NCBI GenBank assembly: GCA_028289545.1
Contig: JANQPG010000102.1
Span: 124,001-188,000, forward strand
DNA length: 64,000 nucleotides
DNA from: Woeseiaceae bacterium
Lineage (GTDB): Bacteria; Pseudomonadota; Gammaproteobacteria; Steroidobacterales; Woeseiaceae
Direction of reading: 5' to 3'
Shown here: one piece after another, positions 29,755 through 39,000 of the stretch
How positions within the stretch are numbered: the stretch's first letter is position 1
Layout: each line of letters opens with the position of its first letter
Notes under the pieces: model-generated
Told to the model about the DNA's origin: nothing
The model's database searches: none
The model's input: only the letters and a program-made list of their open reading frames with translations
Translations under genes and position numbers: made by a program

Positions 29755-29994
29755 ATGAACTACTTCGACTACAACCAGGCCAGCGTGGGCAATACCGCCA
29801 TGCAGGAACCGGAATACGAAACCCTGACGTTTACGGGCGACGAAACGATCGACGTCACCGAAGATCACACGATGACCGTCGATGACGTCCGCGCATTCAT
29901 TCGCAATATGAATGCGCATGTGGCCGCACAGGCCCGTCAGGCCGAGCTGAGCGGCAACGTCGTCAGCCTGAGAAAGCACGCCAAATCTGCATGA
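29755..29994 (+). CDS. Small acidic protein between sigma factor and kinase
   Basis: 79 residues with a strong ribosome site (AGGAG, six bases before the ATG). The N-terminal half is acidic and Thr-rich (EPEYETLTFTGDETIDVTED) and the C-terminal half helical (VDDVRAFIRNMNAHVAAQ), ending basic. No signal peptide or membrane segment. An unusually A/T-rich stretch (29,641-29,700, with aatttttttgaggg) precedes it and may hold its promoter, possibly one read by the adjacent ECF sigma factor. Function unknown; a kinase substrate or sigma regulator is a guess from position. Confidence 0.65.
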   Translation: MNYFDYNQASVGNTAMQEPEYETLTFTGDETIDVTEDHTMTVDDVRAFIRNMNAHVAAQARQAELSGNVVSLRKHAKSA

Positions 29995-30011
29995 GCTACT
30001 GCTGGGCCTTG

Positions 30012-32630
30012 CTACAGGGCATCGGCCTCGGCGTCGCGGCCGGCCGCACGCAACATCGTGGCGTAATCGCTCAACAACTCGTCGAGGCTGGGGTTACCCG
30101 CCCTTTCGGAGCCGCCGGTGCGCTCGAGAATGGTCCGCGCTTCGCGATAAAACCCGGCGGCGGCGTCATAACGCTGTTGATCGCGCAGATTGTTGGCCAG
30201 ACTCCAACGGCTCAGGGCGTTCCAGTAATCGTTGGGATCCGCCTGCCGAGAGAACGTATCGACGGCGCGGCGCAGGACGGCCTCGCCGTCCGCGTAGCGC
30301 GCGAGACCGTCGCTCAACACCCAGCCGAGATTGTTGAGCGCCGCCCCCACGAGCATGTGCTCGGGCGAAAACCGGCTTTCGAGAATCGCCAGCTGGCGCC
30401 GATAGGCCGTCTCAGCCTCCGCCCAGCGCCCCATCCCCGCCAGGACCAGACCAACATCCTCGAGCACGGCGGCGACCTGATAATGCTCGCCGCCGAGGGT
30501 GTCGATGAAGTGCTTTTCCGCATCGCGAAGACTCGTGAGCGCCTCTTCGTTGCGCCCCTGGATGCGGTACAGCCGGCCGATCGACAACAGGCTCATGCCG
30601 ATGTCCGGATGGTTGGCCTCCAGCACCTTGCGGCGTATCGACACGGCGCGAAGCAGTTGCCCCTCGGCCTCTTCGTAGCGCTGCCAGGTCACATTGATTT
30701 GCGCCAGCAGATCCAGATTCTCGGCGATCAGGAAGTGATCGCTACCCAATACCTCGCTTCGTATCTCGAGTCCGCGCGACAAGAGGCCATGAGCTTCTTC
30801 GAAGCGCTCCTCACGCTCCAGCAGCCACCCCAGGTGCACGAGGCTGTTGGCGGCTTCGAGCGAATCGGGACCAAACGCCGCCTCGCGGATTGCGAGCGCT
30901 CGCCGGTAGTGCTCTTCGGCAAGCTCCGGGCGGCCCAGATACCAGTGGGCCTGCGCCAGCCCGTTGAGGCTCTCGGCCACCGAAGGATGGCTCGGGCCGA
31001 AGGCCTGCTCGCGGATCTCCAATGCGCGGAGATGAGCCGCTTCGGACTCCGCGTAGCGCGCCTGGTGGCGATAAATCGCCCCAAGCGCAGTCAACGTCTC
31101 CGCAACGTCAGGGTGATCCGCCCCGAGGTTGTCGAGGCGAACGTCGAGCGCCGCCTCGTCCAGGCGCGTCGCATCGTCGTAGAGCCCGAGGCTGCTGTAG
31201 ACGTCGCCCATCGTGCGCATCAGGCGCGCGCGCACGAGCGGCTGATCGCCGAGCTCGTTCTCGATGCGAACGGCGCCGCGATCCAGCAGCTCCCGTGCCG
31301 TGACAGTATTGCCGCGAGCCTCACCGGGATTGGACACCTTGAAGAGATTGGTGAGAAAGCCCGATACCTCGCGGAGCGTTTCCGCTTCCAGCTCGGCCTG
31401 TGCGTAAGCAGCCTCCGCCTCGGCGCGCGCCGCTTGTGCCTCGGTGCGCAGCTGAATCTCGCGAAGTCCGAACGCCAGCAGGATGGCCATGATCGACGCG
31501 GCGACGGACAGCGCCACGACGTGTCGGCGAAGGTATTTTTTCAGAGTGTATGCCGGTGTCCTCGGTCTGGCCGTCACCGGCAGGTGACGGCGATACCGGC
31601 GAAGATCGGCGAGTATCGACTCCACGGTTCGATACCGATCCAGCGGCGAGTAGGCCATGGCCTTGCCAAGAATTGCCAGGAGGTCACGGTCGAGGTCGGC
31701 GGCCGGTTCCTCCATGGACATCCGCCTGGACAGCTGCTCGCGCTCGGCAAGCTTCGTGTCCGTGGGTTTGCCCGATGCGACAATCAGCGGCTCATGACCC
31801 ACGAGCAATCGGTACAGCAGCACGCCGAGCGAGTAAACGTCGCTCGCTGCGCTGGGCGTTTCGCCGGACAGCTGCTCGGGGCTTGCGTAATCCGGTGTAA
31901 ATGCGCGGTGACCCGTTTCAGGATCGTTCATCAGACGGGTGATGCCGAAGTCGAGCAGTCGGGGATTGCCGTTGTCCTCGATCAGTACATTTGCGGGCTT
32001 GATGTCGAGATGCAGCACGAGGTTGCTGTGCGCATGCTGAACGGCGTCGCCCAGTTTTTCGAACAGCGCCACGCGCTCGTTGAGCGACAGCGCGTGTTTG
32101 TCGCAATACTCGTCGATACGTATTCCATCGACGAACTCCGCCATGAAATACGGGCGGCCGTCGGGCAGCTGGCCGGCATCGATGAGAGTGGGGATATACG
32201 GATGCTGCAGCGTTGCGAGTACCTGCAGTTCGGTCTGGAAATGGCCAAAGAAGTCTTCGTGGTCGAGCTTGCGGCGGACAACTTTGACGGCGACGTTTTT
32301 TTCGAACTGGCCATCAGCGCGCGACGCGAGATACACCTCGCCCATGCCGCCGCGCCCGATCAGGTCCACCACCTTGTAGGCGCCCAGTCGCTCGCCAGAG
32401 AGTGTTGCGCCGTCGGCAACTTCGGTCGACAGCTCGGAAACCGCGCCGCGAATGCGATCGTCGTCGACGACTTCAGTGGTAACGAGTTCGTAAAGGTATT
32501 CGCGCAGTTCCTCGTCGTCACCGCATTCGCGATCACAGAACTCGTCGAGCTGATCGGCCGGCAGATCCATCGCGCGGTGGAACAATTCTTCGACCCGCTC
32601 CCATCGATCTTCCATGTCAGAGCGGCTCAT
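30012..32630 (-). CDS. Membrane Ser/Thr protein kinase with TPR repeats
   Basis: 872 residues. Kinase domain about 84-345: glycine loop IGRGGMGEVYLA, Lys116 in VAVKVV, catalytic loop HLDIKPANV (His207, Asp209, Lys211, Asn214) and DFG at 227-229. The arginine before the catalytic Asp is Leu, so it is a non-RD kinase, probably not needing activation-loop phosphorylation. A single membrane segment follows (HVVALSVAASIMAILLAFGL), then an Ala/Glu helix and a long TPR array (repeats such as LRTMGDVYSSLGLYDDATRL) to the C-terminus. Kinase inside, TPR sensor outside. It faces the small protein and the ECF sigma gene, a common pairing. Confidence 0.9.
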   Translation of the reverse strand: MSRSDMEDRWERVEELFHRAMDLPADQLDEFCDRECGDDEELREYLYELVTTEVVDDDRIRGAVSELSTEVADGATLSGERLGAYKVVDLIGRGGMGEVYLASRADGQFEKNVAVKVVRRKLDHEDFFGHFQTELQVLATLQHPYIPTLIDAGQLPDGRPYFMAEFVDGIRIDEYCDKHALSLNERVALFEKLGDAVQHAHSNLVLHLDIKPANVLIEDNGNPRLLDFGITRLMNDPETGHRAFTPDYASPEQLSGETPSAASDVYSLGVLLYRLLVGHEPLIVASGKPTDTKLAEREQLSRRMSMEEPAADLDRDLLAILGKAMAYSPLDRYRTVESILADLRRYRRHLPVTARPRTPAYTLKKYLRRHVVALSVAASIMAILLAFGLREIQLRTEAQAARAEAEAAYAQAELEAETLREVSGFLTNLFKVSNPGEARGNTVTARELLDRGAVRIENELGDQPLVRARLMRTMGDVYSSLGLYDDATRLDEAALDVRLDNLGADHPDVAETLTALGAIYRHQARYAESEAAHLRALEIREQAFGPSHPSVAESLNGLAQAHWYLGRPELAEEHYRRALAIREAAFGPDSLEAANSLVHLGWLLEREERFEEAHGLLSRGLEIRSEVLGSDHFLIAENLDLLAQINVTWQRYEEAEGQLLRAVSIRRKVLEANHPDIGMSLLSIGRLYRIQGRNEEALTSLRDAEKHFIDTLGGEHYQVAAVLEDVGLVLAGMGRWAEAETAYRRQLAILESRFSPEHMLVGAALNNLGWVLSDGLARYADGEAVLRRAVDTFSRQADPNDYWNALSRWSLANNLRDQQRYDAAAGFYREARTILERTGGSERAGNPSLDELLSDYATMLRAAGRDAEADAL

Positions 32631-32796
32631 GATCGTAATTTCAGCGGTTTGGCCCGGCTACCCAGCGCGTTCGGCTCATCATAGCGCAAAAGCCGGCGCA
32701 CGCCGGACAGCTCGCCCCATGCGGTGTGCCGCCGGCTGCAGCGCAAAATCGGTTGTGCCAGAATCATCGGTTCGCCGATACCCGGAAATCGTATTG

Positions 32797-34011
32797 ATGA
32801 AATATGTCAAATTAAGAAGTCTCGTGTACGGCTTGTGCCTTGTATCCCTCATCGGTTTTACGGATGCCGTCTACGCCGGGGGTGATGACGGGAAACGGAA
32901 AAACTTAAGGTTCCCTGTGAAACTGGCACTGGTTTCGCCGGTCAGGGCGAGCGAAGTCTCTATCCAGTACTACTCAGGCTGGCCCTTGACGTTCAAGATC
33001 ATCCCGCGCGTCGACGTACCGCTCGTCGTCCTGGACTCCGATTGGCCCGAACTCGGTGCAACCAGCTTCCTCATGTTTCAGGATCTCGACGGCTGCCCGT
33101 CGGCGGGTGGGCGCATAACCGGGCCGGAGGGCCAGCCTTTGTGCCCCGATATTGCCGGAGACGAGCTGTGGATCGAATTCACGCCTGACGAAGACTATCC
33201 CGACGTCGTCGACGAACAGGGCTTCGACGAACTGCGGGCCGCGTTGAAAGAACCCGAGCGTCGGTCGACCATCAACTACGACGGCGATACGCACACGTTT
33301 GGGCCGCGTGTACACGATACGCTCGACGGTCTCGGCTACGGCGCCAATGACGACCTTCCGGGTTTTGTGCTGCTTGCTGATACGGGGGTCAGCAAAGTAC
33401 TGAGCGACCTCGAAACCGTCGACACCGGCGATGCGATCGTTACCCGCGGCTGGGAACCGCTGCTGCCGATGCAGTTTCGCAACCTGGCGGGTTTCATGAC
33501 ATCGGTCGGTTACGAACTGAACGACGAACGACAGCGCACGACCATTACGACCAGTCTAATGGTACCGCGCCATCTTACCGAACGTCGCTATCTCGAGGAC
33601 CAGGCCTTTTGCGACCAGGGCCCTTGCGATACGTATCGACGCGTGGAAGGCGCCCCGCCGATGCTCGCATCGGAGGCCAATATCGACAACCACGACGTAA
33701 CGTTCCGGGCGTTTGTCGTCCAGGGTGTCGCGCCGACCGTCATGTTCGACTGCAATTTCGACAACAAGGTCGACGCTGCCGATGCCGAGTGTATGGGCTA
33801 TCGGCTGTTGTCGCGGGAGAAAAGCTTCACGATTCGCCAGATCGGTCGTGTCGACGAGTGCAAACCCTCGCTAGACTCGTGGGGAACGAGCAAAACTGCC
33901 GGCAGGGAATTCGTCGATTTCGACGGCAACGGCATGATGCTGACTCTCAGCTGCCCCGGTGGCAGTACCGGTGGCGGGCTGCCGCCGCGACAGCGGGTGA
34001 ATACCCGGTAG
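32797..34011 (+). CDS. Secreted protein with a dockerin-like calcium loop
   Basis: 404 residues. The frame opens at 32614, but the ATG at 32797 begins a signal peptide (KLRSLVYGLCLVSLIGFTDAVYA), so it is chosen. The mature part is acidic and beta-rich (FTPDEDYPDVVDEQGFDEL). Near the C-terminus DCNFDNKVDAADAEC has the spacing of a dockerin or EF-hand loop (DxNxDxxVDxxD). Several cysteines (CDQGPCD, DECKPS, LSCPGG) suggest disulfides. The tail is Gly-rich. No family recognised. It is divergent from the Ser/Thr kinase, whose start lies about 170 bases upstream. Confidence 0.7.
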   Translation: MKYVKLRSLVYGLCLVSLIGFTDAVYAGGDDGKRKNLRFPVKLALVSPVRASEVSIQYYSGWPLTFKIIPRVDVPLVVLDSDWPELGATSFLMFQDLDGCPSAGGRITGPEGQPLCPDIAGDELWIEFTPDEDYPDVVDEQGFDELRAALKEPERRSTINYDGDTHTFGPRVHDTLDGLGYGANDDLPGFVLLADTGVSKVLSDLETVDTGDAIVTRGWEPLLPMQFRNLAGFMTSVGYELNDERQRTTITTSLMVPRHLTERRYLEDQAFCDQGPCDTYRRVEGAPPMLASEANIDNHDVTFRAFVVQGVAPTVMFDCNFDNKVDAADAECMGYRLLSREKSFTIRQIGRVDECKPSLDSWGTSKTAGREFVDFDGNGMMLTLSCPGGSTGGGLPPRQRVNTR

Positions 34012-34042
34012 CGCATAGACGGGTAGTGTCCCTGCGGCGGGC

Positions 34043-35092
34043 TCAGATCGAGGGATGCGGGCGCACTTCCTGCTTGAGCCTTTCGAGACCGTAGTGATAG
34101 TAGGTGGGGTCGATCTCTCCCCCGAACGCCCGGCGGCCCGCGTGATGCGCCGCGATACACGCCGAGAACAATCCGCCGAATGGTTCCCATACGACGTCTC
34201 CCTCGTCGGTCGACGCCTCGATGATTCTCGTCAGCAGGTCGAGCGGCTTCTGGTTCAGATGCACGGCTTTACCGCCCGGAATCGCGATTCGCTCCTTGCC
34301 CCTTAGCGCCGGCCGGTCCCATACGTTCGTCACGCCGAACGGACACGAAAACTTGGAGCGCATCGCGGCCCACTCTTCGGCGGTACCCGGCTTCCGCCCG
34401 TCGATCGAAAAGTACGGCCGCCCTTCGGGCACGCCGTGTTCGTTAGCCCAGTCGCAAAGCTTTTGGAACATCTCCGGCGGCGGGAAATACCACAAGTGCC
34501 CCGGATCCAGGTACTTCCTCGTCGCGACGTCCGCAACGCCACACGCCGTGTTGGCCTCCTTCATGGGCCGGCCGCTGCGCTTCCATTCGCGGATCAGCCA
34601 TTCCCTTAGATGCAGGCCGTCGACGCGGGCTTCCCTGACGTACTGCACGCAGACTTCCGTCACCACGGGGAAGCGCCGTATCGTGGCCGTGTTGACGTTG
34701 CCGGCCACGTGGCCTTTGCCCTTGTTCCAGACATTGGCGTTCACGTAGCGCCAGCCGGCGCGCTCGAGCACGGGATGCACCGCGGCCCAGCCGATTTCGC
34801 TGTTCCAGAACCATAAGGTCGTCTGCGGAGTCGCGTGCTTGGCCCACGCCGCAATATGCGGCTCGTACCAGTCCGGCAACGCGAGATGATCGGAGGTGTC
34901 GCCCTCGAAACCGAGCACGCCGTAAGCACCGTCGCTGACAATGCAGGCAGGTGATTCCCAGGCCGCATAACCATCCAGGCTGTCTCCGTAGGACACCTGA
35001 ACGCGCTCGTTGCGCCATTGAGCTTCGTCCGGCATCGCTCGCCGCGTGATGGCCTTTCCTCGCCCTACGGTGCTGGTCGGTTCTCGCTTCAC
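34043..35092 (-). CDS. Solitary DNA methyltransferase (N6/N4, beta class) with variant motif IV
   Basis: 349 residues from a GTG at 35092, or 330 from an ATG at 35035. Motif order is IV, then the target region, then X and I, as in the beta class. Motif IV reads VSDGAYGVLGFEGD where DPPY is usual. Motif X is LNQKPLDLLTRII and the AdoMet motif I is WEPFGGLFSACIAA followed by GGEID. A large middle region (WNKGKGHVAGNVNTATIRRF, EVCVQYVR) is the likely target-recognition part. No restriction endonuclease or specificity gene lies beside it, so it may be an orphan epigenetic methylase or a phage remnant. No signs of truncation. Confidence 0.82.
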   Translation of the reverse strand: MKREPTSTVGRGKAITRRAMPDEAQWRNERVQVSYGDSLDGYAAWESPACIVSDGAYGVLGFEGDTSDHLALPDWYEPHIAAWAKHATPQTTLWFWNSEIGWAAVHPVLERAGWRYVNANVWNKGKGHVAGNVNTATIRRFPVVTEVCVQYVREARVDGLHLREWLIREWKRSGRPMKEANTACGVADVATRKYLDPGHLWYFPPPEMFQKLCDWANEHGVPEGRPYFSIDGRKPGTAEEWAAMRSKFSCPFGVTNVWDRPALRGKERIAIPGGKAVHLNQKPLDLLTRIIEASTDEGDVVWEPFGGLFSACIAAHHAGRRAFGGEIDPTYYHYGLERLKQEVRPHPSI

Positions 35093-35116
35093 TGCCGGCT
35101 CTCGGGTGCCTGATGC

Positions 35117-35150
35117 CCGATGCGCTGCTTCGGAATCGCAGCATCATCGG
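35117..35150 (-). terminator. Hairpin after the HDOD gene
   Basis: On the minus strand CCGATG-at-GCTGC pairs with GCAGC-g-CATCGG around a nine-base loop. It lies downstream of the HDOD stop and upstream of the methyltransferase start. No T run follows, so terminator function is uncertain. Confidence 0.35.
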
Positions 35151-35223
35151 ATCGTGCACTCGATTAGATGCAATTAGGCAGCCCAAGGCAACCGCGGATC
35201 GCAACAGGTGGTATTTCCGTCAG

Positions 35224-36069
35224 CTAGTTGATGAGTAGACAGGATACGAGCGCCTCGGTACGTGCGACGTAACGTGCGGGCGGCACGGCGCCGGCGACCG
35301 TCTTCGGCAGATCGGCGGTAGCGCCCTCTTCGCCATCGGTATCGGCATCGGAACACCTCAATGCAGTAACGACGGCGTTGGCGATCGACAATGCCGTACC
35401 CAGATAGTCCCCGGCGCGACTTTCGGCTCTCGATTCGTACGCATTACAGAGCGCGTCCGGCATGCCCCAGCTGCGCGCCAGCTGGGCAGTCGCCTGCTGC
35501 GGTGTCCAGCCCACGGTCTCCTCGAAAACCCGCGCTACATAGTCGTCATCGGCTGAGTCGGGGATACCGGATACCGCTGTCTGCGTCTCGTCGGGCGCGA
35601 TCGTCGCGAGCGCAAGCAGACCGATATCGCCGCAAAATCCGCAGGTGTAGGCAAGCGCACGCTCCTCGTTACAGCCCTCGTCGCTCAGCGACGCCGCCAA
35701 CCTGCACGCCTCGGCGCGAATAAAACAGTCTCGCCAGAACACATCGGCGCCGAACGGCAGTGCGTTGGTATTGACGGTATTGGCGGTCGCAATGGCGAGG
35801 GCAAGCCCGCGAACGTTGTCGGTGCCGAGCACGCGGACAACAATATCCCGCATGTCCGTTACGGGCTGCCGCTGGCCGAAGTAGGCGGAATTGGCAATAG
35901 CGACAAGCCTTGCCGTGATACCGGGGTCCTTCTCGACGATGCCCGCAATGTCCTCGCCGGTTGTAAATTCGTCGTTGAACGTTCTCAGGATCTCGTGCGC
36001 AACAGCCGGCAGAGCGGGCAGGTGCGTCAGGTCGAGCGTCTGTTTTACTGCTGTGTTCTGTCCCACCAT
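35224..36069 (-). CDS. HDOD-domain signalling protein
   Basis: 281 residues from the ATG at 36069, two bases after the stop of the large receptor gene; the longer frame upstream lies inside that gene. The HDOD domain has LPALPAVAHEILRTFNDE, EDIAGIVEKDPGITARLVAIANSAYFG, VRVLGTDNVRGLALA and CGFCGDIGLLALATI. HDOD proteins are HD-like without most metal ligands and serve as scaffolds in cyclic-di-GMP and two-component signalling. The tight spacing to the GGDEF-EAL receptor suggests a shared pathway. Confidence 0.87.
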   Translation of the reverse strand: MVGQNTAVKQTLDLTHLPALPAVAHEILRTFNDEFTTGEDIAGIVEKDPGITARLVAIANSAYFGQRQPVTDMRDIVVRVLGTDNVRGLALAIATANTVNTNALPFGADVFWRDCFIRAEACRLAASLSDEGCNEERALAYTCGFCGDIGLLALATIAPDETQTAVSGIPDSADDDYVARVFEETVGWTPQQATAQLARSWGMPDALCNAYESRAESRAGDYLGTALSIANAVVTALRCSDADTDGEEGATADLPKTVAGAVPPARYVARTEALVSCLLIN

Positions 36070-36071
36070 GT

Positions 36072-39000
36072 CTAGCTCGCCTCGTCCAGTGCGTTGGGCG
36101 TCCAGCGAGGCGCTGACATGCGCCCGCCGGGCAAACTGGGCTGCAGGAGTTCGGGCTCGTGCAGATGAAAGCCCTGCGCAAAGTCGGCACCGAGTTCGCG
36201 CACGACCTCGAACGTCTGCACGCTTTCGACACATTCGGCAATGGCCCTGATGCCGAGCGAGTGCGCAATATCGATAATCGCCTTGACGAACATCCGGTCA
36301 GTGCGGTCCTCGACGATGTTTTTGACGAACACGCCGTCGATCTTGACGTAGTCGACCGGCAGCCGCTTCAGATAGCCAAACGACGACAGGCCGCTGCCGA
36401 AGTCGTCGAGCGCAAATTCGCAGCCAAGTTCGCGCAACGCCTGCATGAAGCGGCCGGCCTGATCCAGATTCTGAATCACGGCCGTTTCGGTAACCTCAAA
36501 ATTCACCATACCGGGCGGCAGAGAGGCGCGTTCCATCAGTGCAAGAATCCGCTCGGCAAAACCTGCGGCGCCGACGCTGGTCCCGGACAGGTTGACCCAG
36601 TAGCGCCTCGGCACGGCACCGACCGACGTGTGCACGACCAGGGCATCGAGGAGATGCCTGACAACCCACTCGTCCAGCTTGATGCCGAGGTTGTAGCGCT
36701 CGGCCGCGGGCAGAAAGGCGCCGGGCGGGATTAGCCGGCGAGTGTTCGCCTCCCGCATACGGACCAGCGTTTCGATGCGCTCGATCTCCGTCGCTTCCGC
36801 GGTGAGCGGAACGATGTGCTGTCCGTACAGCACAAAGTCGCTCTCTTCCATGGCGCGAGTCAGTCGCTGCACCCAGCGCATTTCGCCGCGGCGCTCCTCG
36901 GTGACGTCGTTTTCGCCCTCGACGACGTGTACCTGGTTGCGCCCCGCCTCCTTGGCGGCGTAACACGCGGCATCGGCGATCTGCTGGAGTTCGGCCGCGT
37001 CGTTGCCGGTCTGCATCGGAACGGCGCCGATGCTGATGCCAATACGAAACGCGGAGCCGTTCCAGTGAAACACCAGTTCTTCGATGGTCTGCCGGATGCG
37101 TTCCGCCACTTCGACGGCCGATGCCTTTTTGCACGACGGCAGGATCAGGCCAAATTCGTCGCCGCCGAGACGGCCGAGGATGTCTCCGGATCGTACCTGT
37201 TCGCCAATGGCGGCCGCCACGCGGCGCAGCAGTTCGTCCCCGGCGCCGTGACCGCAAGTGTCGTTGACAACCTTGAACTGATCCAGATCCATGAACATCA
37301 GGTAGCCGCTCTGGTCCTTGACGTCACGCAGGATCGCCCTGAGTCCGTTGCCGAACGCTCGCCGGTTGTGCAGACCGGTCAGTTCGTCGAAGTTCGCCTG
37401 ATGCGCAAGGCGATCGGTCAGTACGCGCGCTTCGGTAACGTCCTGCACCTGCAGCAGGGCGTGGCTGAAGTCGCCTTCGACGTTCGTGACGACCGACGCG
37501 GCAAACACGGCGTGTAACCTCTCGTCGTCGCTGCGGCGGCAGCCGAATTCTTCGCTGTCGATGTCAGTTTCGTTCGCCAGCATGCGATCGAAGAATGCTT
37601 CGAAGCGTTCGATGTCGTCTTCCCAGATGAAACTGGCCATCGGCAACGGCCCGGGCTTGTCGTCGAACCCCAGCAAACGTTGAAAGGCGCCGTTGGACTC
37701 GACGATCTGACCGTCCTTGCCGATCATTGCCATGCCGATGGGCGCGTGTTCGAACGCACTGCGCGCCTGTGCCTCCATGGCCAATACCGCGGCCTGCGAC
37801 CGCTTCCGTTCCTCGACTTCGTATTTGAGAGACTCGTTCGCCTCCGCGAGGTGGGTCGTACGGTCGTCGACCAGCTCTTTGAGCCGACTGTTGGCCGCCC
37901 GCACGCGACGCAGCCGTAGCTGGTGAAAAGCCACCGACAGCAGGATGACGAACAGCGTCAGTAGTGCGATGAACCACGGCCGCTGCCATAGCTGCGGCAA
38001 TACGTTGATCTCCAGACTGGCGGACTCGCCCCACTGCCCCCCGGACAGGCGGGCCCGTACCTCAAACGTGAAATCGCCGGAGGGCAGGCTGCTGTAGTTG
38101 ACGGACGGCGCCGTGGTAGGTTCCTGCCAGCCGGTGTCCAGGCCGCGTAGCCGATACGAGTACTCGATTTCCTCGGGCCGTGCCGTGGAAACGGCAACAA
38201 AATTGAAGACGACGCTGTCACGGCCCGCCATGAGACCCTCGTCAGGCGACAGCGTTTTGCCGTCCCTGCGCCGCTGCGGCGGGAATACGGTCGGCACCGG
38301 CGTCTCGACAGCCGGCAAACCCTGGACAGGAAGCATCCGTGTCGCGCCGTCCACGGTACCGAGCCACAGGCTGCCGTCCTCACCCTCGAGCAGCGCATCG
38401 GAGTTGAATTCCAGGCTGCCCAGACCGTCGAGCTGCGAGTATCGATACCAGCGCCCGGCCACCGTATCGACCTGGAAGAGCCCTTTTTCGGTGCCCACTA
38501 CGACAGCCTCATCCGAGATACGCTGCGCAATATAGGGATTCATGTCCTCAAAGCTTTCGCTGACGCTGCGGCGGAAGATCTCCCCGTCGATCACTTCGTA
38601 CAGACCTCCCTGATACGTACTGACGACAAAATTCTCGAGATCGCTCACGTCGATGTCGAGAAAGCGCTTGACGTCAATCTCGTCGGAAATGTCGAGACGG
38701 ATCCGCCCGCTGCGGCTGACGTGGTAAAGGCCGTCGCCGCGTACCGTGGCCAGTACGCTGCCGTCCGGCAGCGGCTCGAGCAGCTCGGCATGTGTCCCTG
38801 CCTCGAAACCGGTCGCGCGCAGCTTGCCGGTGGCGAGATCGAGCAGCATGACTCCGCGATCCATCGTTGCAATCCACAGCCAACGGTCCTCGGTCAGCCG
38901 CAGAGCCGTCACCGGCAGGTTGCGCGTGCCTGGCAGCAGTTCGGCTGAGCCACTCAAGTCCGTCTGCAAGCGGCGGATGCCGTTCTCGGAGAATCCAATC

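Noticed and set aside
29991..32684. Long plus-strand open frame opposite the Ser/Thr kinase
   Set aside because: It is antisense to a kinase with all catalytic motifs; its translation is rich in His/Arg/Gln without any domain. High G+C coding DNA often leaves such frames.
34043..36069. Methyltransferase as part of a restriction-modification locus
   Set aside because: The flanking genes are a secreted protein and an HDOD protein; no endonuclease, specificity subunit or helicase is present.
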